In this document: piece after piece, positions 1 to 12,655 of the stretch
How the letters are laid out: the number at the start of each line of letters is the position of its first letter
Position numbering within the stretch: position 1 is the stretch's first letter
DNA from: Buttiauxella warmboldiae
GTDB lineage: Bacteria > Pseudomonadota > Gammaproteobacteria > Enterobacterales > Enterobacteriaceae
Direction of reading: 5' to 3'
Length of the DNA stretch: 64,000 bases
Assembly (NCBI RefSeq): GCF_003818135.1
Contig: NZ_RPOH01000033.1
Coordinates: 1-64,000, forward strand
Program-made: the position numbers and the translations under genes
Notes under the pieces: generated by a model
What the model saw: only the letters and a program-made list of their open reading frames with translations
Told to the model about the DNA's origin: nothing
Database searches by the model: none

Positions 1-1
1 C

Positions 2-127
2 GTGGTTTTTCCTTCTTTAACCATTGTGACCGGAAAAGTGATGCTCTATCTGTTAGGCTTTCTGATAGCGGTTATCGCCGGGTTCCTGTTTACGTGGTTT
101 ATGGGGTTTAACGATCCAGAGGAGTAA
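2..127 (+). CDS. C-terminal end of a PTS sugar permease EIIC (partial)
   Basis: Only the last 41 codons are inside the window, and the reading frame is open from the left edge to a TAA at 125-127. The visible peptide has a long hydrophobic membrane helix followed by a short acidic tail ending GFNDPEE. This helix plus GF-x-D-P-E tail is typical of the C-terminus of EIIC domains of the glucose/sucrose PTS family, such as N-acetylmuramic acid or trehalose permeases. The stop lies 3 nt before the pgpC start, so the two are probably co-transcribed. The family call rests on a short tail and the exact sugar cannot be read. Confidence 0.5.
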   Translation: MVFPSLTIVTGKVMLYLLGFLIAVIAGFLFTWFMGFNDPEE

Positions 128-130
128 GGT

Positions 131-769
131 TTGGTCACTCAGAGTGAGCGTCGGGTAGTCTTTTTCGATTTAGACGGTACGCTGCATCAGCAGGATATGT
201 TTGGCAGCTTTTTGCGTTACCTGCTGCGCCATCAACCTCTCAATCTGTTCCTTGTCATTCCGCTTCTGCCGGTGATAGGTGGGGCGTTGCTGATTAAAGG
301 GCGCGCCGCTCGCTGGCCGATGAGCCTGTTGCTGTGGGGCGCGACCTTTGGGCATAGCGAAACGCGCCTCAAGCAGCTTGAAGCTAATTTTGTGGCCTGG
401 TTTCGTGGGCGAGTCACCGCCTTTCCGGTGGTTCAGCAGCGGCTTACCGACTATCTCACCAGCTCCGATGCCGATGTATGGCTTATCACCGGTTCACCAC
501 AGCCGCTGGTTCAGCAGGTCTATTTCGATACGCCGTGGCTGCCGAAAGTTAAGCTTATCGCCAGCCAAATTGAGCGTTCACACGGTGGGTGGGTACTCAC
601 CATGCGCTGCCTGGGGCATGAAAAAGTTTCGCAGCTGGAGCTGCAAATCGGCACCCCTTTGCAGCTCTACAGCGGGTATAGCGACAGCAATCAGGACAAC
701 CCGCTGCTCTATTTTTGCCAGCACCGCTGGCGCGTTACGCCACAGGGGCAGTTGCAACAGCTGGAGTAA
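131..769 (+). CDS. pgpC: Phosphatidylglycerophosphatase C
   Basis: 212-residue HAD-superfamily phosphatase, orthologous to E. coli PgpC (YfhB). It removes the phosphate from phosphatidylglycerophosphate to give phosphatidylglycerol at the inner membrane. The catalytic motif I FFDLDGT is at residues 11-17, a hydrophobic membrane-associated stretch lies at about 38-56, and the C-terminal motifs SGYSDS and NPLLYF are conserved. The start is a TTG at 131 preceded by an AGGAG-AAGG type ribosome site inside the end of the upstream gene; no ATG fits the conserved N-terminus better. It is followed by a small CCCTCT/AGAGGG hairpin and then tadA. Confidence 0.93.
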   Translation: MVTQSERRVVFFDLDGTLHQQDMFGSFLRYLLRHQPLNLFLVIPLLPVIGGALLIKGRAARWPMSLLLWGATFGHSETRLKQLEANFVAWFRGRVTAFPVVQQRLTDYLTSSDADVWLITGSPQPLVQQVYFDTPWLPKVKLIASQIERSHGGWVLTMRCLGHEKVSQLELQIGTPLQLYSGYSDSNQDNPLLYFCQHRWRVTPQGQLQQLE

Positions 770-802
770 CCCTCTTTCTCATTAGAGGGCGGCCAGGTAT
801 AA

Positions 803-2777
<1,975 letters not shown>

Positions 2778-2942
2778 ACAGTTAATCTTCTGCGGGGCGT
2801 CGAGTCTTCGCTAACAACAGGCTGCAAAAAGAGAGGTTTAACAACAGGGTATGGCGCATTTTGCTTAACAAAACGCCACTGTGCAACATATTCAACATTT
2901 GCGGCTGATTTTTCGCCAGCCAAAACTAATGCGTTTATTTGC

Positions 2943-2981
2943 ACGCAAACGGTTTCGTCGCGGCGGTGGATTCTCTATAAT
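2943..2981 (+). promoter_or_regulatory. purL promoter with PurR operator
   Basis: Bases 2943-2958 read ACGCAAACGGTTTCGT, a full match to the PurR operator consensus ANGCAANCGNTTNCNT. A TATAAT -10 box follows at 2976-2981, so the operator covers the -35 region, as expected for purine repression. The site is 90 bp upstream of the purL start and 166 bp from the divergent mltF start. Confidence 0.85.
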
Positions 2982-3047
2982 GGCGCCCGTTTTCCCCTTG
3001 CGCCCACTGAAGCGTCCCCCTGGCGTTTCGAAGACGAGAGATCTTTG

Positions 3048-6000
3048 ATGATGGAAATTCTGCGTGGTTCGCCCGCTTTATCGGCATTTCGTATTAACAA
3101 ATTACTGACCCGCTTTCATGACGCCAACCTTCCGGTCAACGACATTTATGCCGAGTATATTCACTTTGCCGATCTCGACGCGCCGTTAACGGCTGAAGAG
3201 CACGCCCGTCTGCAACGGTTGTTGAAATATGGTCCAACCCTTGCCGACCACGCCCCGACCGGCGACCTGATTCTGGTCACGCCGCGCCCTGGTACCATCT
3301 CACCCTGGTCCTCCAAAGCTACCGACATTGCCCATAACTGCGACCTGGCTAAAGTTAAGCGCCTGGAACGCGGCGTCGCGTATTACGTGACGGCAAACGC
3401 GCTGACGGACGCACAGCGCCAGCAAGTGGCTGCTTTGCTGCACGACCGCATGATGGAAAGCGTATTTGGCGCGCTCAATGACGCGCAGCAACTCTTCTCT
3501 CAACACCAGCCTGCCCCCGTGCAAAGCGTTGACCTGTTAACCCAGGGGCGCAATGCGTTGGTGGAAGCCAACATCCGTTTAGGACTGGCTTTAGCGGAAG
3601 ACGAAATTGATTATTTGCAGGATGCGTTCACCAAACTGGGGCGCAACCCGAACGATATCGAGCTGTACATGTTCGCGCAGGCTAACTCCGAGCATTGCCG
3701 CCACAAAATTTTTAACGCCGACTGGATAATTGACGGCGTTGAGCAGCCTAAATCGCTGTTCAAAATGATTAAAAACACCTTCGAGAAAAACCCTGAGTAC
3801 GTGTTATCGGCTTACAAAGATAACGCCGCCGTCATGGAAGGGTCGCAGGTAGGGCGCTTCTTTGCCGACCACGAAGCGGGGCGTTACGACTATCATCAGG
3901 AAGATGCGCATATCCTGATGAAGGTTGAAACTCATAATCACCCAACGGCTATCTCCCCGTGGCCAGGTGCTGCCACCGGCTCCGGTGGTGAAATTCGTGA
4001 CGAAGGTGCAACAGGCCGCGGTGCGAAACCGAAAGCGGGCCTGGTCGGTTTCTCGGTTTCAAACCTGCGCATTCCGGGCTTTGAACAGCCGTGGGAAGAA
4101 GATTTCGGCAAGCCGGACCGCATTGTGACCGCGCTGGATATTATGACTGACGGCCCTCTGGGCGGCGCGGCATTTAACAACGAATTTGGTCGCCCGGCGC
4201 TGACCGGCTACTTCCGTACCTACGAAGAACAAGTTAACAGCCACAACGGCGTAGAACTGCGCGGCTATCACAAGCCGATCATGCTGGCGGGCGGTATCGG
4301 CAACATTCGTGCCGACCACGTTCAGAAAGGTGAAATCACCGTTGGCGCAAAACTGATTGTGCTCGGTGGCCCGGCCATGAATATCGGTCTGGGCGGTGGA
4401 GCCGCGTCTTCAATGGCCTCGGGCCAGTCTGATGCGGATCTGGATTTTGCTTCCGTCCAGCGCGACAACCCTGAAATGGAACGCCGTTGCCAGGAAGTGA
4501 TCGACCGCTGCTGGCAACTGGGCGATGCCAACCCGATTCTGTTTATTCACGATGTGGGCGCCGGCGGGCTTTCTAACGCCATGCCGGAACTGGTGAGCGA
4601 CGGCGGGCGCGGTGGCCGTTTCGAGCTGCGTGATATTCTCAACGACGAACCGGGTATGAGCCCGCTGGAAGTGTGGTGCAACGAGTCACAGGAACGTTAC
4701 GTTCTGGCGGTTGCCCCAGACCAGCTGCCGCTGTTTGACGAGCTGTGCCGCCGCGAACGCGCGCCGTATGCCGTTATCGGTGAAGCGACCGAAGAAAAAC
4801 ACCTGACGCTCAACGACAGCCACTTCGACAACCGGCCAATTGATATGCCGCTGGACGTGTTGCTCGGAAAAACGCCGAAAATGGAACGCAACGTTGAAAC
4901 CCTGAAAGCGAAGGGCGATGCGCTGGACACTCGCAATATCACCATCGCAGATGCGGTAAACCGTGTGCTGCATTTGCCGACCGTGGCTGAGAAAACGTTC
5001 CTTGTGACCATCGGCGACCGTTCTGTGACCGGCATGGTTGCGCGTGACCAGATGGTTGGGCCGTGGCAGATCCCGGTTGCTAACTGCGCGGTCACCACAG
5101 CAAGCCTTGATAGCTATTATGGCGAAGCGATGTCGCTTGGCGAACGTGCGCCGGTTGCTCTGCTGGACTTTGCCGCATCGGGCCGCCTGGCTGTTGGTGA
5201 AGCACTGACCAACATTGCCGCTACGCAAATTGGCGCGTTGAATCGCATTAAACTCTCGGCAAACTGGATGTCCGCTGCCGGTCACCCTGGTGAAGATGCT
5301 GGCCTTTACGAAGCGGTGAAGGCGGTTGGCGAAGAGCTTTGCCCGACGCTTGGCCTGACCATTCCAGTGGGCAAAGACTCGATGTCGATGAAAACCCGCT
5401 GGCAGGAAGGCAACGAACAGCGCGAAATGACGTCTCCGTTGTCGCTGGTGATCACCGCTTTTGCGCGCGTTGAAGATGTGCGCCGCACCGTTACGCCGCA
5501 GCTGCAAGTCGAAGATAACGCCCTGTTGCTGATCGATTTAGGTGCCGGTCACAATGCACTGGGCGCAACCGCGCTTTCTCAGGTTTACCGCCAGCTTGGC
5601 GACAAACCTGCTGACGTTCGCAGTGCCGAACAACTGAAAGGCTTCTTTAACGCGATTCAGGCGCTGGTGGCCGAACAGAAACTGCTGGCTTACCACGATC
5701 GTTCTGACGGTGGTCTGTTGGTCACGCTGGCAGAGATGGCATTTGCCGGCCACTGTGGCGTGGAAGCGGATATTGCCGCACTTGGCAAAGACCATCTGGC
5801 TGCACTCTTTAATGAAGAGTTAGGTGCAGTAATCCAGGTGAAAGCAGCCGATCGTGCAGCCGTTGAGAAAACGCTGGAAGACCACGGTCTTGCGGATTGC
5901 GTTCACTTCCTCGGCAAAGCCGTGGCGGGGGACCGTTTCACACTGACCGCCGATGGTCATGCGGTATTTAGTGAAAGCCGCACCACGCTGCGCATGTGGT

Positions 6001-6935
6001 GGGCAGAAACCACCTGGCAGATGCAGCGTCTGCGCGATAACCCGGAATGTGCCGATCAAGAACATGAAGCGAAAGCCAATGACAACGATCCTGGCCTGAA
6101 CGTTAAACTGAGCTTTGATATTAAAGAAGATATCGCCGCACCGTTTATCGCCAAAGGCGCACGTCCGAAAGTGGCTGTACTGCGCGAGCAGGGCGTTAAC
6201 TCCCACGTGGAAATGGCTGCGGCTTTCCACCGTGCGGGCTTTGACGCCATCGACGTTCATATGAGCGACTTGCTGGCTGGTCGCCGTGGTCTGGAAGAGT
6301 TCCAGGCTTTGGTGGCGTGTGGCGGCTTCTCTTACGGTGACGTACTGGGCGCGGGCGAAGGCTGGGCGAAGTCCATTCTCTTTAACTCACGCGTGCGTGA
6401 TGAGTTCGAAGCCTTCTTCCACCGCCCGCAAACTCTGGCGCTGGGCGTGTGTAACGGCTGCCAGATGATGTCCAACCTGCGCGAGCTGGTTCCGGGCAGC
6501 GACCTGTGGCCGCGTTTTGTACGCAACCATTCCGATCGCTTTGAAGCGCGTTTCAGCCTGGTGGAGGTCACTTCCAGCCCGTCGCTGCTGCTGCAGGGGA
6601 TGGTCGGTTCCCACATGCCAATCGCGGTTTCTCACGGTGAAGGGCATGTGGAAGTTCGCGATGCGGCGCATCTGGCGGCGCTGGAAAGCAAAGGCCTGGT
6701 GGCGCTGCGCTTTATCGACAACTTCGGCAAGGTGACGCAAGACTATCCGGCGAACCCGAACGGCTCACCAAATGGGATTACGGCGGTAACTAACGAAAGC
6801 GGGCGCGTCACCATCATGATGCCGCACCCTGAACGGGTGTTCCGTACCGTGAGCAACTCCTGGCATCCGGCAGAGTGGGGCGAAGATAGCCCGTGGATGC
6901 GTATTTTCCGTAACGCACGCAAGCAACTGGGTTAA
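3048..6935 (+). CDS. purL: Phosphoribosylformylglycinamidine synthase
   Basis: 1295 residues, exactly the length of E. coli PurL. It catalyses step four of purine synthesis, FGAR + Gln + ATP to FGAM. The N-terminal domain, the two FGAM-synthetase (AIRS-like) lobes and the C-terminal glutaminase domain are all present. The glutaminase nucleophile is Cys1135 in GVCNGCQ, with the MPHPE triad region near the end. The frame is open far upstream, but the conserved N-terminus MMEILRGSP begins at 3048, downstream of the PurR-controlled promoter, so that start is chosen. A hairpin terminator follows at about 7000. Confidence 0.98.
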   Translation: MMEILRGSPALSAFRINKLLTRFHDANLPVNDIYAEYIHFADLDAPLTAEEHARLQRLLKYGPTLADHAPTGDLILVTPRPGTISPWSSKATDIAHNCDLAKVKRLERGVAYYVTANALTDAQRQQVAALLHDRMMESVFGALNDAQQLFSQHQPAPVQSVDLLTQGRNALVEANIRLGLALAEDEIDYLQDAFTKLGRNPNDIELYMFAQANSEHCRHKIFNADWIIDGVEQPKSLFKMIKNTFEKNPEYVLSAYKDNAAVMEGSQVGRFFADHEAGRYDYHQEDAHILMKVETHNHPTAISPWPGAATGSGGEIRDEGATGRGAKPKAGLVGFSVSNLRIPGFEQPWEEDFGKPDRIVTALDIMTDGPLGGAAFNNEFGRPALTGYFRTYEEQVNSHNGVELRGYHKPIMLAGGIGNIRADHVQKGEITVGAKLIVLGGPAMNIGLGGGAASSMASGQSDADLDFASVQRDNPEMERRCQEVIDRCWQLGDANPILFIHDVGAGGLSNAMPELVSDGGRGGRFELRDILNDEPGMSPLEVWCNESQERYVLAVAPDQLPLFDELCRRERAPYAVIGEATEEKHLTLNDSHFDNRPIDMPLDVLLGKTPKMERNVETLKAKGDALDTRNITIADAVNRVLHLPTVAEKTFLVTIGDRSVTGMVARDQMVGPWQIPVANCAVTTASLDSYYGEAMSLGERAPVALLDFAASGRLAVGEALTNIAATQIGALNRIKLSANWMSAAGHPGEDAGLYEAVKAVGEELCPTLGLTIPVGKDSMSMKTRWQEGNEQREMTSPLSLVITAFARVEDVRRTVTPQLQVEDNALLLIDLGAGHNALGATALSQVYRQLGDKPADVRSAEQLKGFFNAIQALVAEQKLLAYHDRSDGGLLVTLAEMAFAGHCGVEADIAALGKDHLAALFNEELGAVIQVKAADRAAVEKTLEDHGLADCVHFLGKAVAGDRFTLTADGHAVFSESRTTLRMWWAETTWQMQRLRDNPECADQEHEAKANDNDPGLNVKLSFDIKEDIAAPFIAKGARPKVAVLREQGVNSHVEMAAAFHRAGFDAIDVHMSDLLAGRRGLEEFQALVACGGFSYGDVLGAGEGWAKSILFNSRVRDEFEAFFHRPQTLALGVCNGCQMMSNLRELVPGSDLWPRFVRNHSDRFEARFSLVEVTSSPSLLLQGMVGSHMPIAVSHGEGHVEVRDAAHLAALESKGLVALRFIDNFGKVTQDYPANPNGSPNGITAVTNESGRVTIMMPHPERVFRTVSNSWHPAEWGEDSPWMRIFRNARKQLG

Positions 6936-6998
6936 TCCTGCCTTATCCTGATTTCCCCGGGGAGAATGCTGAGTTCAGAGCAAGCCAACCCTATACAA

Positions 6999-7027
6999 TC
7001 CCTTCACTCTGGTGAGGGGATTTTTTT
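6999..7027 (+). terminator. Rho-independent terminator of purL
   Basis: A 9-bp stem (6999-7007 with 7012-7020, one G-U pair), a TCTG loop, and a run of seven T at 7021-7027. It lies 64 bp past the purL stop codon. Confidence 0.9.
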
Positions 7028-7044
7028 GTCACCTCATCCCGACA
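7027..7044 (+). promoter_or_regulatory. GlrR binding site 1 upstream of glmY
   Basis: Perfect TGTC-N10-GACA dyad, the known recognition sequence of the response regulator GlrR. It is about 230 bp upstream of the glmY start, fitting an enhancer-type site for a sigma-54 activator. Confidence 0.8.
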
Positions 7045-7058
7045 GGAGAGATTTTGTG

Positions 7059-7076
7059 TGTCTCCAGATGGAGACA
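7059..7076 (+). promoter_or_regulatory. GlrR binding site 2 upstream of glmY
   Basis: Second perfect TGTC-N10-GACA dyad, 32 bp downstream of the first (three helical turns, same face of the DNA). Confidence 0.8.
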
Positions 7077-7121
7077 TTTATTTCACTGATTTTAAAGGAA
7101 ATTAAAATCATCAGTCATTGG

Positions 7122-7139
7122 TGTAGCTAATTAGCGACA
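7122..7139 (+). promoter_or_regulatory. GlrR binding site 3 upstream of glmY (one mismatch)
   Basis: TGTA-N10-GACA, one base off the GlrR dyad. E. coli glmY also has three sites, one of them weaker, which supports the call. Confidence 0.65.
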
Positions 7140-7228
7140 GCGTGTGCAAAAAACACACAGCGTTTTTAACCATCATTACCATTAATAAACATAACAGAAA
7201 CATTGATGTGCAAGAATGCTAGCAAACA

Positions 7229-7248
7229 TGGCACATATAATGCATAAT
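7229..7248 (+). promoter_or_regulatory. glmY promoter, overlapping sigma-54 and sigma-70 elements
   Basis: TGGCAC at 7229-7234 and TGCA at 7241-7244 give the GG-N10-GC spacing of a sigma-54 promoter, 26 and 14 nt before the inferred start at 7256. A CATAAT hexamer at 7243-7248 could serve as a sigma-70 -10 box for the same start. Overlapping sigma-54/sigma-70 promoters sharing one start site are known for glmY in E. coli. Confidence 0.75.
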
Positions 7249-7255
7249 ACTGCGC

Positions 7256-7457
7256 AGTGGCTCATTCACCTTCTTATGTCAGCCCCCGCAAGGGTTGTGC
7301 TACATAAACCATAGAATGATGCACTCAAGGTGCCTGCCGTCCGACTTTTGATTATTGCCAGTCTCGTACTGTTTTATCATGCTCCGGGCGACACGTTGAG
7401 TAAGGCACCGCCTAATTCCACAACAAAGGCAGAGAATATTCTCTGCCTTTGTTGTTT
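7256..7457 (+). ncRNA. glmY: GlmY small RNA
   Basis: The sequence and position between purL and glrK identify GlmY. This sRNA sequesters the adaptor RapZ, thereby protecting GlmZ and raising glmS expression when glucosamine-6-phosphate is low. It begins AGTGGCTCATTCACC, has the conserved central part ending in GGGCGACACGTTGAG, and ends in a long terminator hairpin at about 7421-7457 (CAACAAAGGCAGAGAATATT and its complement). Ends are inferred from the promoter and terminator. Its activator genes glrK/glrR follow directly. Confidence 0.88.
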
Positions 7458-7538
7458 CTGCAGCACGCTTTCTGATTAATCAGACTTTAAACTCCAGCCG
7501 ATCCCCGCTAGCATCGCATCATTGCGCCTCCCAATGAG

Positions 7539-8975
7539 ATGAAGCTATTGACCCAGTGGCACTTTTTCCCGCGATCCCTACGTCAGCTCGTGATGGTGGC
7601 TTTTTTGCTGGTACTGGTTCCGCTACTGGTACTGGCATGGCAGGCCTGGCAAAGCCTGAATGCGCTGAGCGACCAGGCCGCGTTGACCAACCGCACTACG
7701 CTGGTGGATACACGCCGTAGCGAAGCCATGACCAACGTCGCGCTGGAGATGGAGCGTAGCTATCGTCAGTACTGCGTGCTTGATGATGCAACGCTTGCCA
7801 CGCTCTATCAGGGGCAGCGAAAACGCTACATGCAAATGCTGGAAGCGCACTCCGGCGTCCTGCCCGATAACCACCTGTACACAGACTTAAACCGGTCGTT
7901 AAACGATCTTGCCGAAATTCAATGTAAAAACAGCGGGCCTGATACCGCTGCGGCCGCTCATCTGGAAACTTTCGCCACCCAAAATGCTGAAATGGTGCAG
8001 GCAACGCGCGCGGCGGTGTTTTCCCGTGGACAACAGCTGCAGCAGGAAATTGCCGAGCGCGGGCAGTTCTTCGGCTGGCAGGCGCTGGTGCTCTTCTTAC
8101 TGAGTGTGGCGCTGGTGATTATTTTTACGCGTATGATTATCGGGCCGGTGAAAGGCATTGAACGCATGATCAACCTGCTTGGTGAGGGGCATTCGTTGGG
8201 TAATGCGGCGCTGTTTAAAGGGCCGCGCGAATTGCGTTCGGTGGGGCAGCGCATTGTCTGGCTTAGCGAGCGCCTCTCCTGGCTTGAATCTCAGCGCCAT
8301 GAATTTTTACGTCACATTTCCCATGAGTTAAAAACCCCGCTCGCCAGTATGCGTGAAGGCACTGAATTACTTGCCGATCAGGTTGTCGGGCCATTAACCA
8401 GCGACCAAAAAGAGGTGGTGGAGATCCTCGATAACAGCAGTCGCCACCTGCAAAAATTGATTGAGCAGCTGCTCGATTACAACCGCAAACTGGCGGATGT
8501 CCCGCTGGAGATGGAAAAAGTGGAGCTGGCACCGCTCGCGGAGATGATTATCGCCGCTCACAGTTTGCCTGCACGGGCTAAAATGATGCGTACCGAGTGT
8601 CATTTAAGCCCGGTTGCCTGCCTGGCGGAACCCATGCTGTTAATGAGCGTGCTGGATAATCTCTACTCCAATGCGGTGCACTATGGGGCTGAATCCGGTA
8701 CCATTTATCTACGAAGCGCGCAGGCGGGGAATACCCTACATATCGATGTTGGTAATACCGGGATGCCTATTCCGCCTGCGGAGCGCGAGATGATCTTTGA
8801 ACCTTTTTATCAGGGGAGTCACCAGCGCAAAGGTGCGGTTAAAGGAAGCGGGCTGGGCCTGAGTATTGCCCAGGATTGTATCCGTCGCATGCATGGCGAA
8901 TTGCATCTGATTGACGATGAAACGGCAGATGTTTGCTTCCGTATTGAGTTGCCTGTTTTTTCCGAGAACAAATAA
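7539..8975 (+). CDS. glrK: Sensor histidine kinase GlrK (QseE)
   Basis: 478 residues (E. coli 475). Inner-membrane sensor of the GlrK/GlrR two-component system, which responds to envelope stress and controls glmY and rpoE. The parts in order are: a first membrane helix (about 15-37), a periplasmic region of about 145 residues, a second membrane helix (about 185-205), a HAMP region, the dimerisation/H-box with phospho-acceptor His262 in HISHELKTPLASMREG, and a HATPase domain with N-box (NLYSNAVHYG) and G-boxes (GSGLGLSI). It is separated from qseG by 3 nt; glrK-qseG-glrR form one operon. Confidence 0.95.
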   Translation: MKLLTQWHFFPRSLRQLVMVAFLLVLVPLLVLAWQAWQSLNALSDQAALTNRTTLVDTRRSEAMTNVALEMERSYRQYCVLDDATLATLYQGQRKRYMQMLEAHSGVLPDNHLYTDLNRSLNDLAEIQCKNSGPDTAAAAHLETFATQNAEMVQATRAAVFSRGQQLQQEIAERGQFFGWQALVLFLLSVALVIIFTRMIIGPVKGIERMINLLGEGHSLGNAALFKGPRELRSVGQRIVWLSERLSWLESQRHEFLRHISHELKTPLASMREGTELLADQVVGPLTSDQKEVVEILDNSSRHLQKLIEQLLDYNRKLADVPLEMEKVELAPLAEMIIAAHSLPARAKMMRTECHLSPVACLAEPMLLMSVLDNLYSNAVHYGAESGTIYLRSAQAGNTLHIDVGNTGMPIPPAEREMIFEPFYQGSHQRKGAVKGSGLGLSIAQDCIRRMHGELHLIDDETADVCFRIELPVFSENK

Positions 8976-8978
8976 AAA

Positions 8979-9647
8979 ATGAAAGTGACTATTTTTCGCC
9001 CTTTGTCAGCATTGCTACTGCCCTTGCTGCTGGCGAGTTGTGTACAACATACGCAGCCCAAAGATGTTAAGCATCCGCTGCCGGTGGAAGAACCCGAACA
9101 GCAACTGGCTGACTACCTCTCTACCGATTGTGATGAGATCTGGCAAAACCAGCGTCACGACTCGATGAGTAATCCGCTGTACTGGCTACGGGCGATGGAC
9201 TGCGCCGAACGTTTAGCGCCAGCCCAGGCTCGAGCCCAGGCGAAACGCTGGCCGTCAGCTAGCTGGGGTGACACCTTTAAGCGCGGCATCCTGTTGGCGA
9301 ATGCCAAAATTACCCCAACCGAGCGCCGCCGCTACATGGTGAAGCTGGACGCAATGACCGCAGAGGTACCTTCGCAGGTGCGCTCGCTATTCCAGGTCTG
9401 GCGCGATGGGCAAGCTTCTTTGTTGGCGCTGTCTGACGAACGCACGCGCTACAGCAAACTACAGCAGGCGTCAGACAACGAGCTGGATACGCTACGTGAA
9501 CAGCAGCAAAGACTCAGAAGCCAGCTCAGCCTGACCACCCGAAAACTGGAAAACCTGACCGATATTGAACGCCAGCTTTCCAGCCGCAAACCTGCGAACG
9601 CAGAATTGCCGGACAACACCAAACCCGCGCCGGAGGCGAAACCATGA
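8979..9647 (+). CDS. qseG: Outer-membrane lipoprotein QseG
   Basis: 222 residues (E. coli 237). The N-terminus is a lipoprotein signal with lipobox LLAS-Cys21. The C-terminal third is rich in Q, E and R and is predicted from its pattern to be coiled coil. In E. coli QseG is an outer-membrane lipoprotein that interacts with the kinase QseE/GlrK and stimulates signalling. It sits between glrK and glrR and overlaps the glrR start by 4 bp (ATGA), indicating translational coupling. Confidence 0.9.
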   Translation: MKVTIFRPLSALLLPLLLASCVQHTQPKDVKHPLPVEEPEQQLADYLSTDCDEIWQNQRHDSMSNPLYWLRAMDCAERLAPAQARAQAKRWPSASWGDTFKRGILLANAKITPTERRRYMVKLDAMTAEVPSQVRSLFQVWRDGQASLLALSDERTRYSKLQQASDNELDTLREQQQRLRSQLSLTTRKLENLTDIERQLSSRKPANAELPDNTKPAPEAKP

Positions 9648-10981
9648 CCCAACGCACACCCGCAAGATTACTGCTGGTTGACGACGATCCTGGCCTGCTG
9701 AAACTCCTCGGTATGCGCCTGAGCAGCGAAGGTTACATCGTCTCAACCGCGCAGAGCGGAGCCGAAGGGTTGCGCCTGCTAGGCCGCGAAAAAATCGACC
9801 TGGCGATCAGCGATCTGCGGATGGACGAAATGGATGGCATGGCGTTATTTGCCGAAATCCAGAAAGCGCAGCCGGGGATGCCGGTCATCATTCTTACCGC
9901 CCACGGATCTATTCCTGACGCGGTGGCCGCTACGCAGCAGGGCGTGTTCAGCTTCCTGACCAAACCGGTGGATAAAGATGCGCTCTATAAGGCGATTGAT
10001 GATGCCCTGGAGCACACCGTTACCGCGGGTGATGAGCTGTGGCGCGATACTATCGTTACCCGTAGCCCGGTGATGCTGCGCCTGTTGGATCAGGCGCGTA
10101 TGGTGGCGCAGTCGGATGTCAGCGTATTGATTAACGGGCAAAGCGGCACCGGCAAAGAGATCCTTGCCCAGGCGATCCACAATGCCAGCCCGCGCAGCAA
10201 AAAAGCCTTTATCGCTATTAACTGCGGTGCGTTACCGGAACAGCTGTTGGAATCCGAACTGTTTGGCCATGCGCGCGGCGCCTTTACCGGCGCGGTCAGC
10301 AGCAGGGAAGGGTTGTTCCAGGCCGCGGAAGGCGGAACGCTATTCCTTGATGAAATTGGCGACATGCCGATTCCTTTGCAGGTCAAACTGCTGCGCGTGT
10401 TGCAGGAGCGCAAGGTGCGCCCGCTAGGCAGCAACCGCGACCTGGATATCGACGTGCGTATTCTTTCGGCCACTCACCGTGATTTACCCAAAGCCATGGA
10501 GCGCGGCGAGTTTCGCGAAGACTTGTTCTACCGTCTGAACGTGGTGAGCCTGAAACTCCCTGCCTTGCAGGAGCGCGCAGAAGACGTGCCTCTGCTGGCG
10601 AATCATCTGCTACGCCAGTCGGCCGACCGCCATAAGCCTTTTGTGCGCAGCTTTTCAAGCGACGCCATGAAGCGCCTGATGGCCGCAAGCTGGCCTGGCA
10701 ACGTGCGCCAGTTGGTCAACGTGATTGAACAATGTGTGGCGCTGACCTCGGCCCCGGTTATCAGCGAGGCGCTGGTTCAGCAGGCGCTGGAGGGCGAGAA
10801 TACGGCGCTGCCGACCTTTGTTGAGGCGCGTAATCAGTTTGAGCTGAACTACCTGCGCAAACTGCTGCAAATGACCAAAGGAAATGTGACTCAGGCGGCG
10901 CGGATCGCCGGGCGTAACCGTACAGAATTCTACAAATTACTCTCACGGCATGAGCTCGATGCCAATGACTTTAAAGAGTAG
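9644..10981 (+). CDS. glrR: Sigma-54 dependent response regulator GlrR (QseF)
   Basis: 445 residues (E. coli 444). It has an N-terminal receiver domain with acidic pocket DDD at 13-15 and phospho-acceptor Asp57. The central AAA+ domain has Walker A GQSGTGKE, the sigma-54 contact loop GAFTGA and Walker B LFLDEIGD. A C-terminal Fis-type helix-turn-helix (NVTQAARIAGRNRTEFYKLL) completes it. It activates sigma-54 transcription of glmY; three matching TGTC-N10-GACA sites lie upstream of glmY in this window. Last gene of the glrK operon, with glnB 49 bp downstream. Confidence 0.96.
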   Translation: MTQRTPARLLLVDDDPGLLKLLGMRLSSEGYIVSTAQSGAEGLRLLGREKIDLAISDLRMDEMDGMALFAEIQKAQPGMPVIILTAHGSIPDAVAATQQGVFSFLTKPVDKDALYKAIDDALEHTVTAGDELWRDTIVTRSPVMLRLLDQARMVAQSDVSVLINGQSGTGKEILAQAIHNASPRSKKAFIAINCGALPEQLLESELFGHARGAFTGAVSSREGLFQAAEGGTLFLDEIGDMPIPLQVKLLRVLQERKVRPLGSNRDLDIDVRILSATHRDLPKAMERGEFREDLFYRLNVVSLKLPALQERAEDVPLLANHLLRQSADRHKPFVRSFSSDAMKRLMAASWPGNVRQLVNVIEQCVALTSAPVISEALVQQALEGENTALPTFVEARNQFELNYLRKLLQMTKGNVTQAARIAGRNRTEFYKLLSRHELDANDFKE

Positions 10982-10991
10982 TCTGTGGTAG

Positions 10992-11369
<378 letters not shown>

Positions 11370-11377
11370 TTTTTACC

Positions 11378-11422
11378 CCTTCATCCCGCCCTTCTTCCTC
11401 AGGGAGAAGGGCGGGATGAAGG
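11378..11422. terminator. 18-bp-stem bidirectional terminator between glnB and hmp
   Basis: The arms 11378-11395 and 11405-11422 are a perfect 18-bp inverted repeat around a 9-nt loop, with T-rich flanks on both strands. It sits between two convergent genes. The ATCCCGCCCTTCT...AGAAGGGCGGGAT composition resembles short palindromic repeats dispersed between enterobacterial genes, so it may belong to such a family. Confidence 0.8.
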
Positions 11423-11433
11423 TTGTTTTAAAA

Positions 11434-12624
11434 TCACATCACTTTATGCGGGCCAAAACATTCATAGTTGATTCGGTCTTGCTCAACGCCCAACTTCACT
11501 AACTGCTCTGCCGCAAAACGCATAAAACTCACCGGCCCACACAGGTAAAACTGCATCTCCGGCGTGCTGATTTTGCTCTCTAATGCCAGCAAATCCATCA
11601 AACCTTCGCGATCAAATTTTGCCTGCGCACGGCAGTTTTCACCCGGTATGCGATACCACACGTGGCTTTCAAAGCGTGGTAATTGTGCGCCCAGCTGATT
11701 AACTTCATCGGCAAACGCATGCACCTCGCTATGGTCTGCTGCGTGCAGCCAGTTCACCTGGGCTGTATGTTTGGTTTTCGCCAGCGTATCCAGCATCGCT
11801 AACATCGGGGTCTGACCCACGCCCGCTGAAATCAGCGTTACCGGAGTCTGGGGGCTGACATCCATAAAGAAATCACCGGCCGGTGCAGCCAGATGCACTT
11901 CATCGCCCACTTGCGCGTGATTATGCAGCCAGCTTGAAACCTGGCCCAAATCTTCCCGCTTAACCGCAATGCGATAGGTTTTACCATCAGGTTTACGTGT
12001 CAGAGAGTACTGGCGAATTTCCTGGTGCGGGAAACCCTCAGGCTTGAGCCACACGCCAAGATATTGGCCAGGCTGATAATCGGCGACCGCTTTGCCATCA
12101 ACAGGCTCAAACTCAAAACTGGTGATAAGCGAACTCTGCGGCTGTTTTGTCACAATGCGGAATGCGCGAGTGCCTTCCCAACCGCCATTTTTCGCTGCAT
12201 TGTCCTGATAGATTTCCGCTTCGCGATGAATAAACACGCCTGCCAGCACGCCGTAGGCTTTGCCCCACGCATCCAGCACTTGCTGGCCCGGACTGAACAT
12301 TTCGTCCAGCGTCGCTAATAAATGGCCGCCGACAATGTCGTACTGCTCAGGTTTGATCTGGAAGCTGGTGTGCTTCTGGGCGATTTTTTCTACCGCAGGC
12401 AACAATACCGCCAGATTTTCAATATTAGCGGCATACGCACAGATGGCGTTGAACAGCGCTTCACGCTGATCGCCATTGCGCTGGTTGCTCATATTAAAAA
12501 TCTCTTTCAACTCGGGGTTATGGCTAAACATACGATCGTAAAAATGAGCGGTAAGTTTGGGGCCGGTGGCGGCAAGCAGGGGAATGGTGGATTTCACGAC
12601 AGCAATAGTTTGCGCATCAAGCAT
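11434..12624 (-). CDS. hmp: Flavohemoglobin / nitric oxide dioxygenase
   Basis: 396 residues, the length of E. coli Hmp. It oxidises NO to nitrate using O2 and NADPH in the cytoplasm. The globin domain has Tyr29, Phe43, Gln53 and proximal heme ligand His85. It is followed by the FAD domain ([11 protein letters not shown]) and the NAD(P)H domain ([13 protein letters not shown]) with a C-terminal YECFGPHKV. An in-frame ATG lies 12 nt upstream, but GGAG at a good distance precedes the ATG at 12624, giving [10 protein letters not shown] as in the family. An NsrR-like site lies upstream. Confidence 0.96.
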   Translation of the reverse strand: MLDAQTIAVVKSTIPLLAATGPKLTAHFYDRMFSHNPELKEIFNMSNQRNGDQREALFNAICAYAANIENLAVLLPAVEKIAQKHTSFQIKPEQYDIVGGHLLATLDEMFSPGQQVLDAWGKAYGVLAGVFIHREAEIYQDNAAKNGGWEGTRAFRIVTKQPQSSLITSFEFEPVDGKAVADYQPGQYLGVWLKPEGFPHQEIRQYSLTRKPDGKTYRIAVKREDLGQVSSWLHNHAQVGDEVHLAAPAGDFFMDVSPQTPVTLISAGVGQTPMLAMLDTLAKTKHTAQVNWLHAADHSEVHAFADEVNQLGAQLPRFESHVWYRIPGENCRAQAKFDREGLMDLLALESKISTPEMQFYLCGPVSFMRFAAEQLVKLGVEQDRINYECFGPHKVM

Positions 12625-12655
12625 GATTAGCTCCATATGATTAGCAGGTAAAATA

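Noticed and set aside
4686-5507. Minus-strand open frame of 273 codons inside purL
   Set aside because: Antisense shadow of a GC-rich coding region; no conserved motif.
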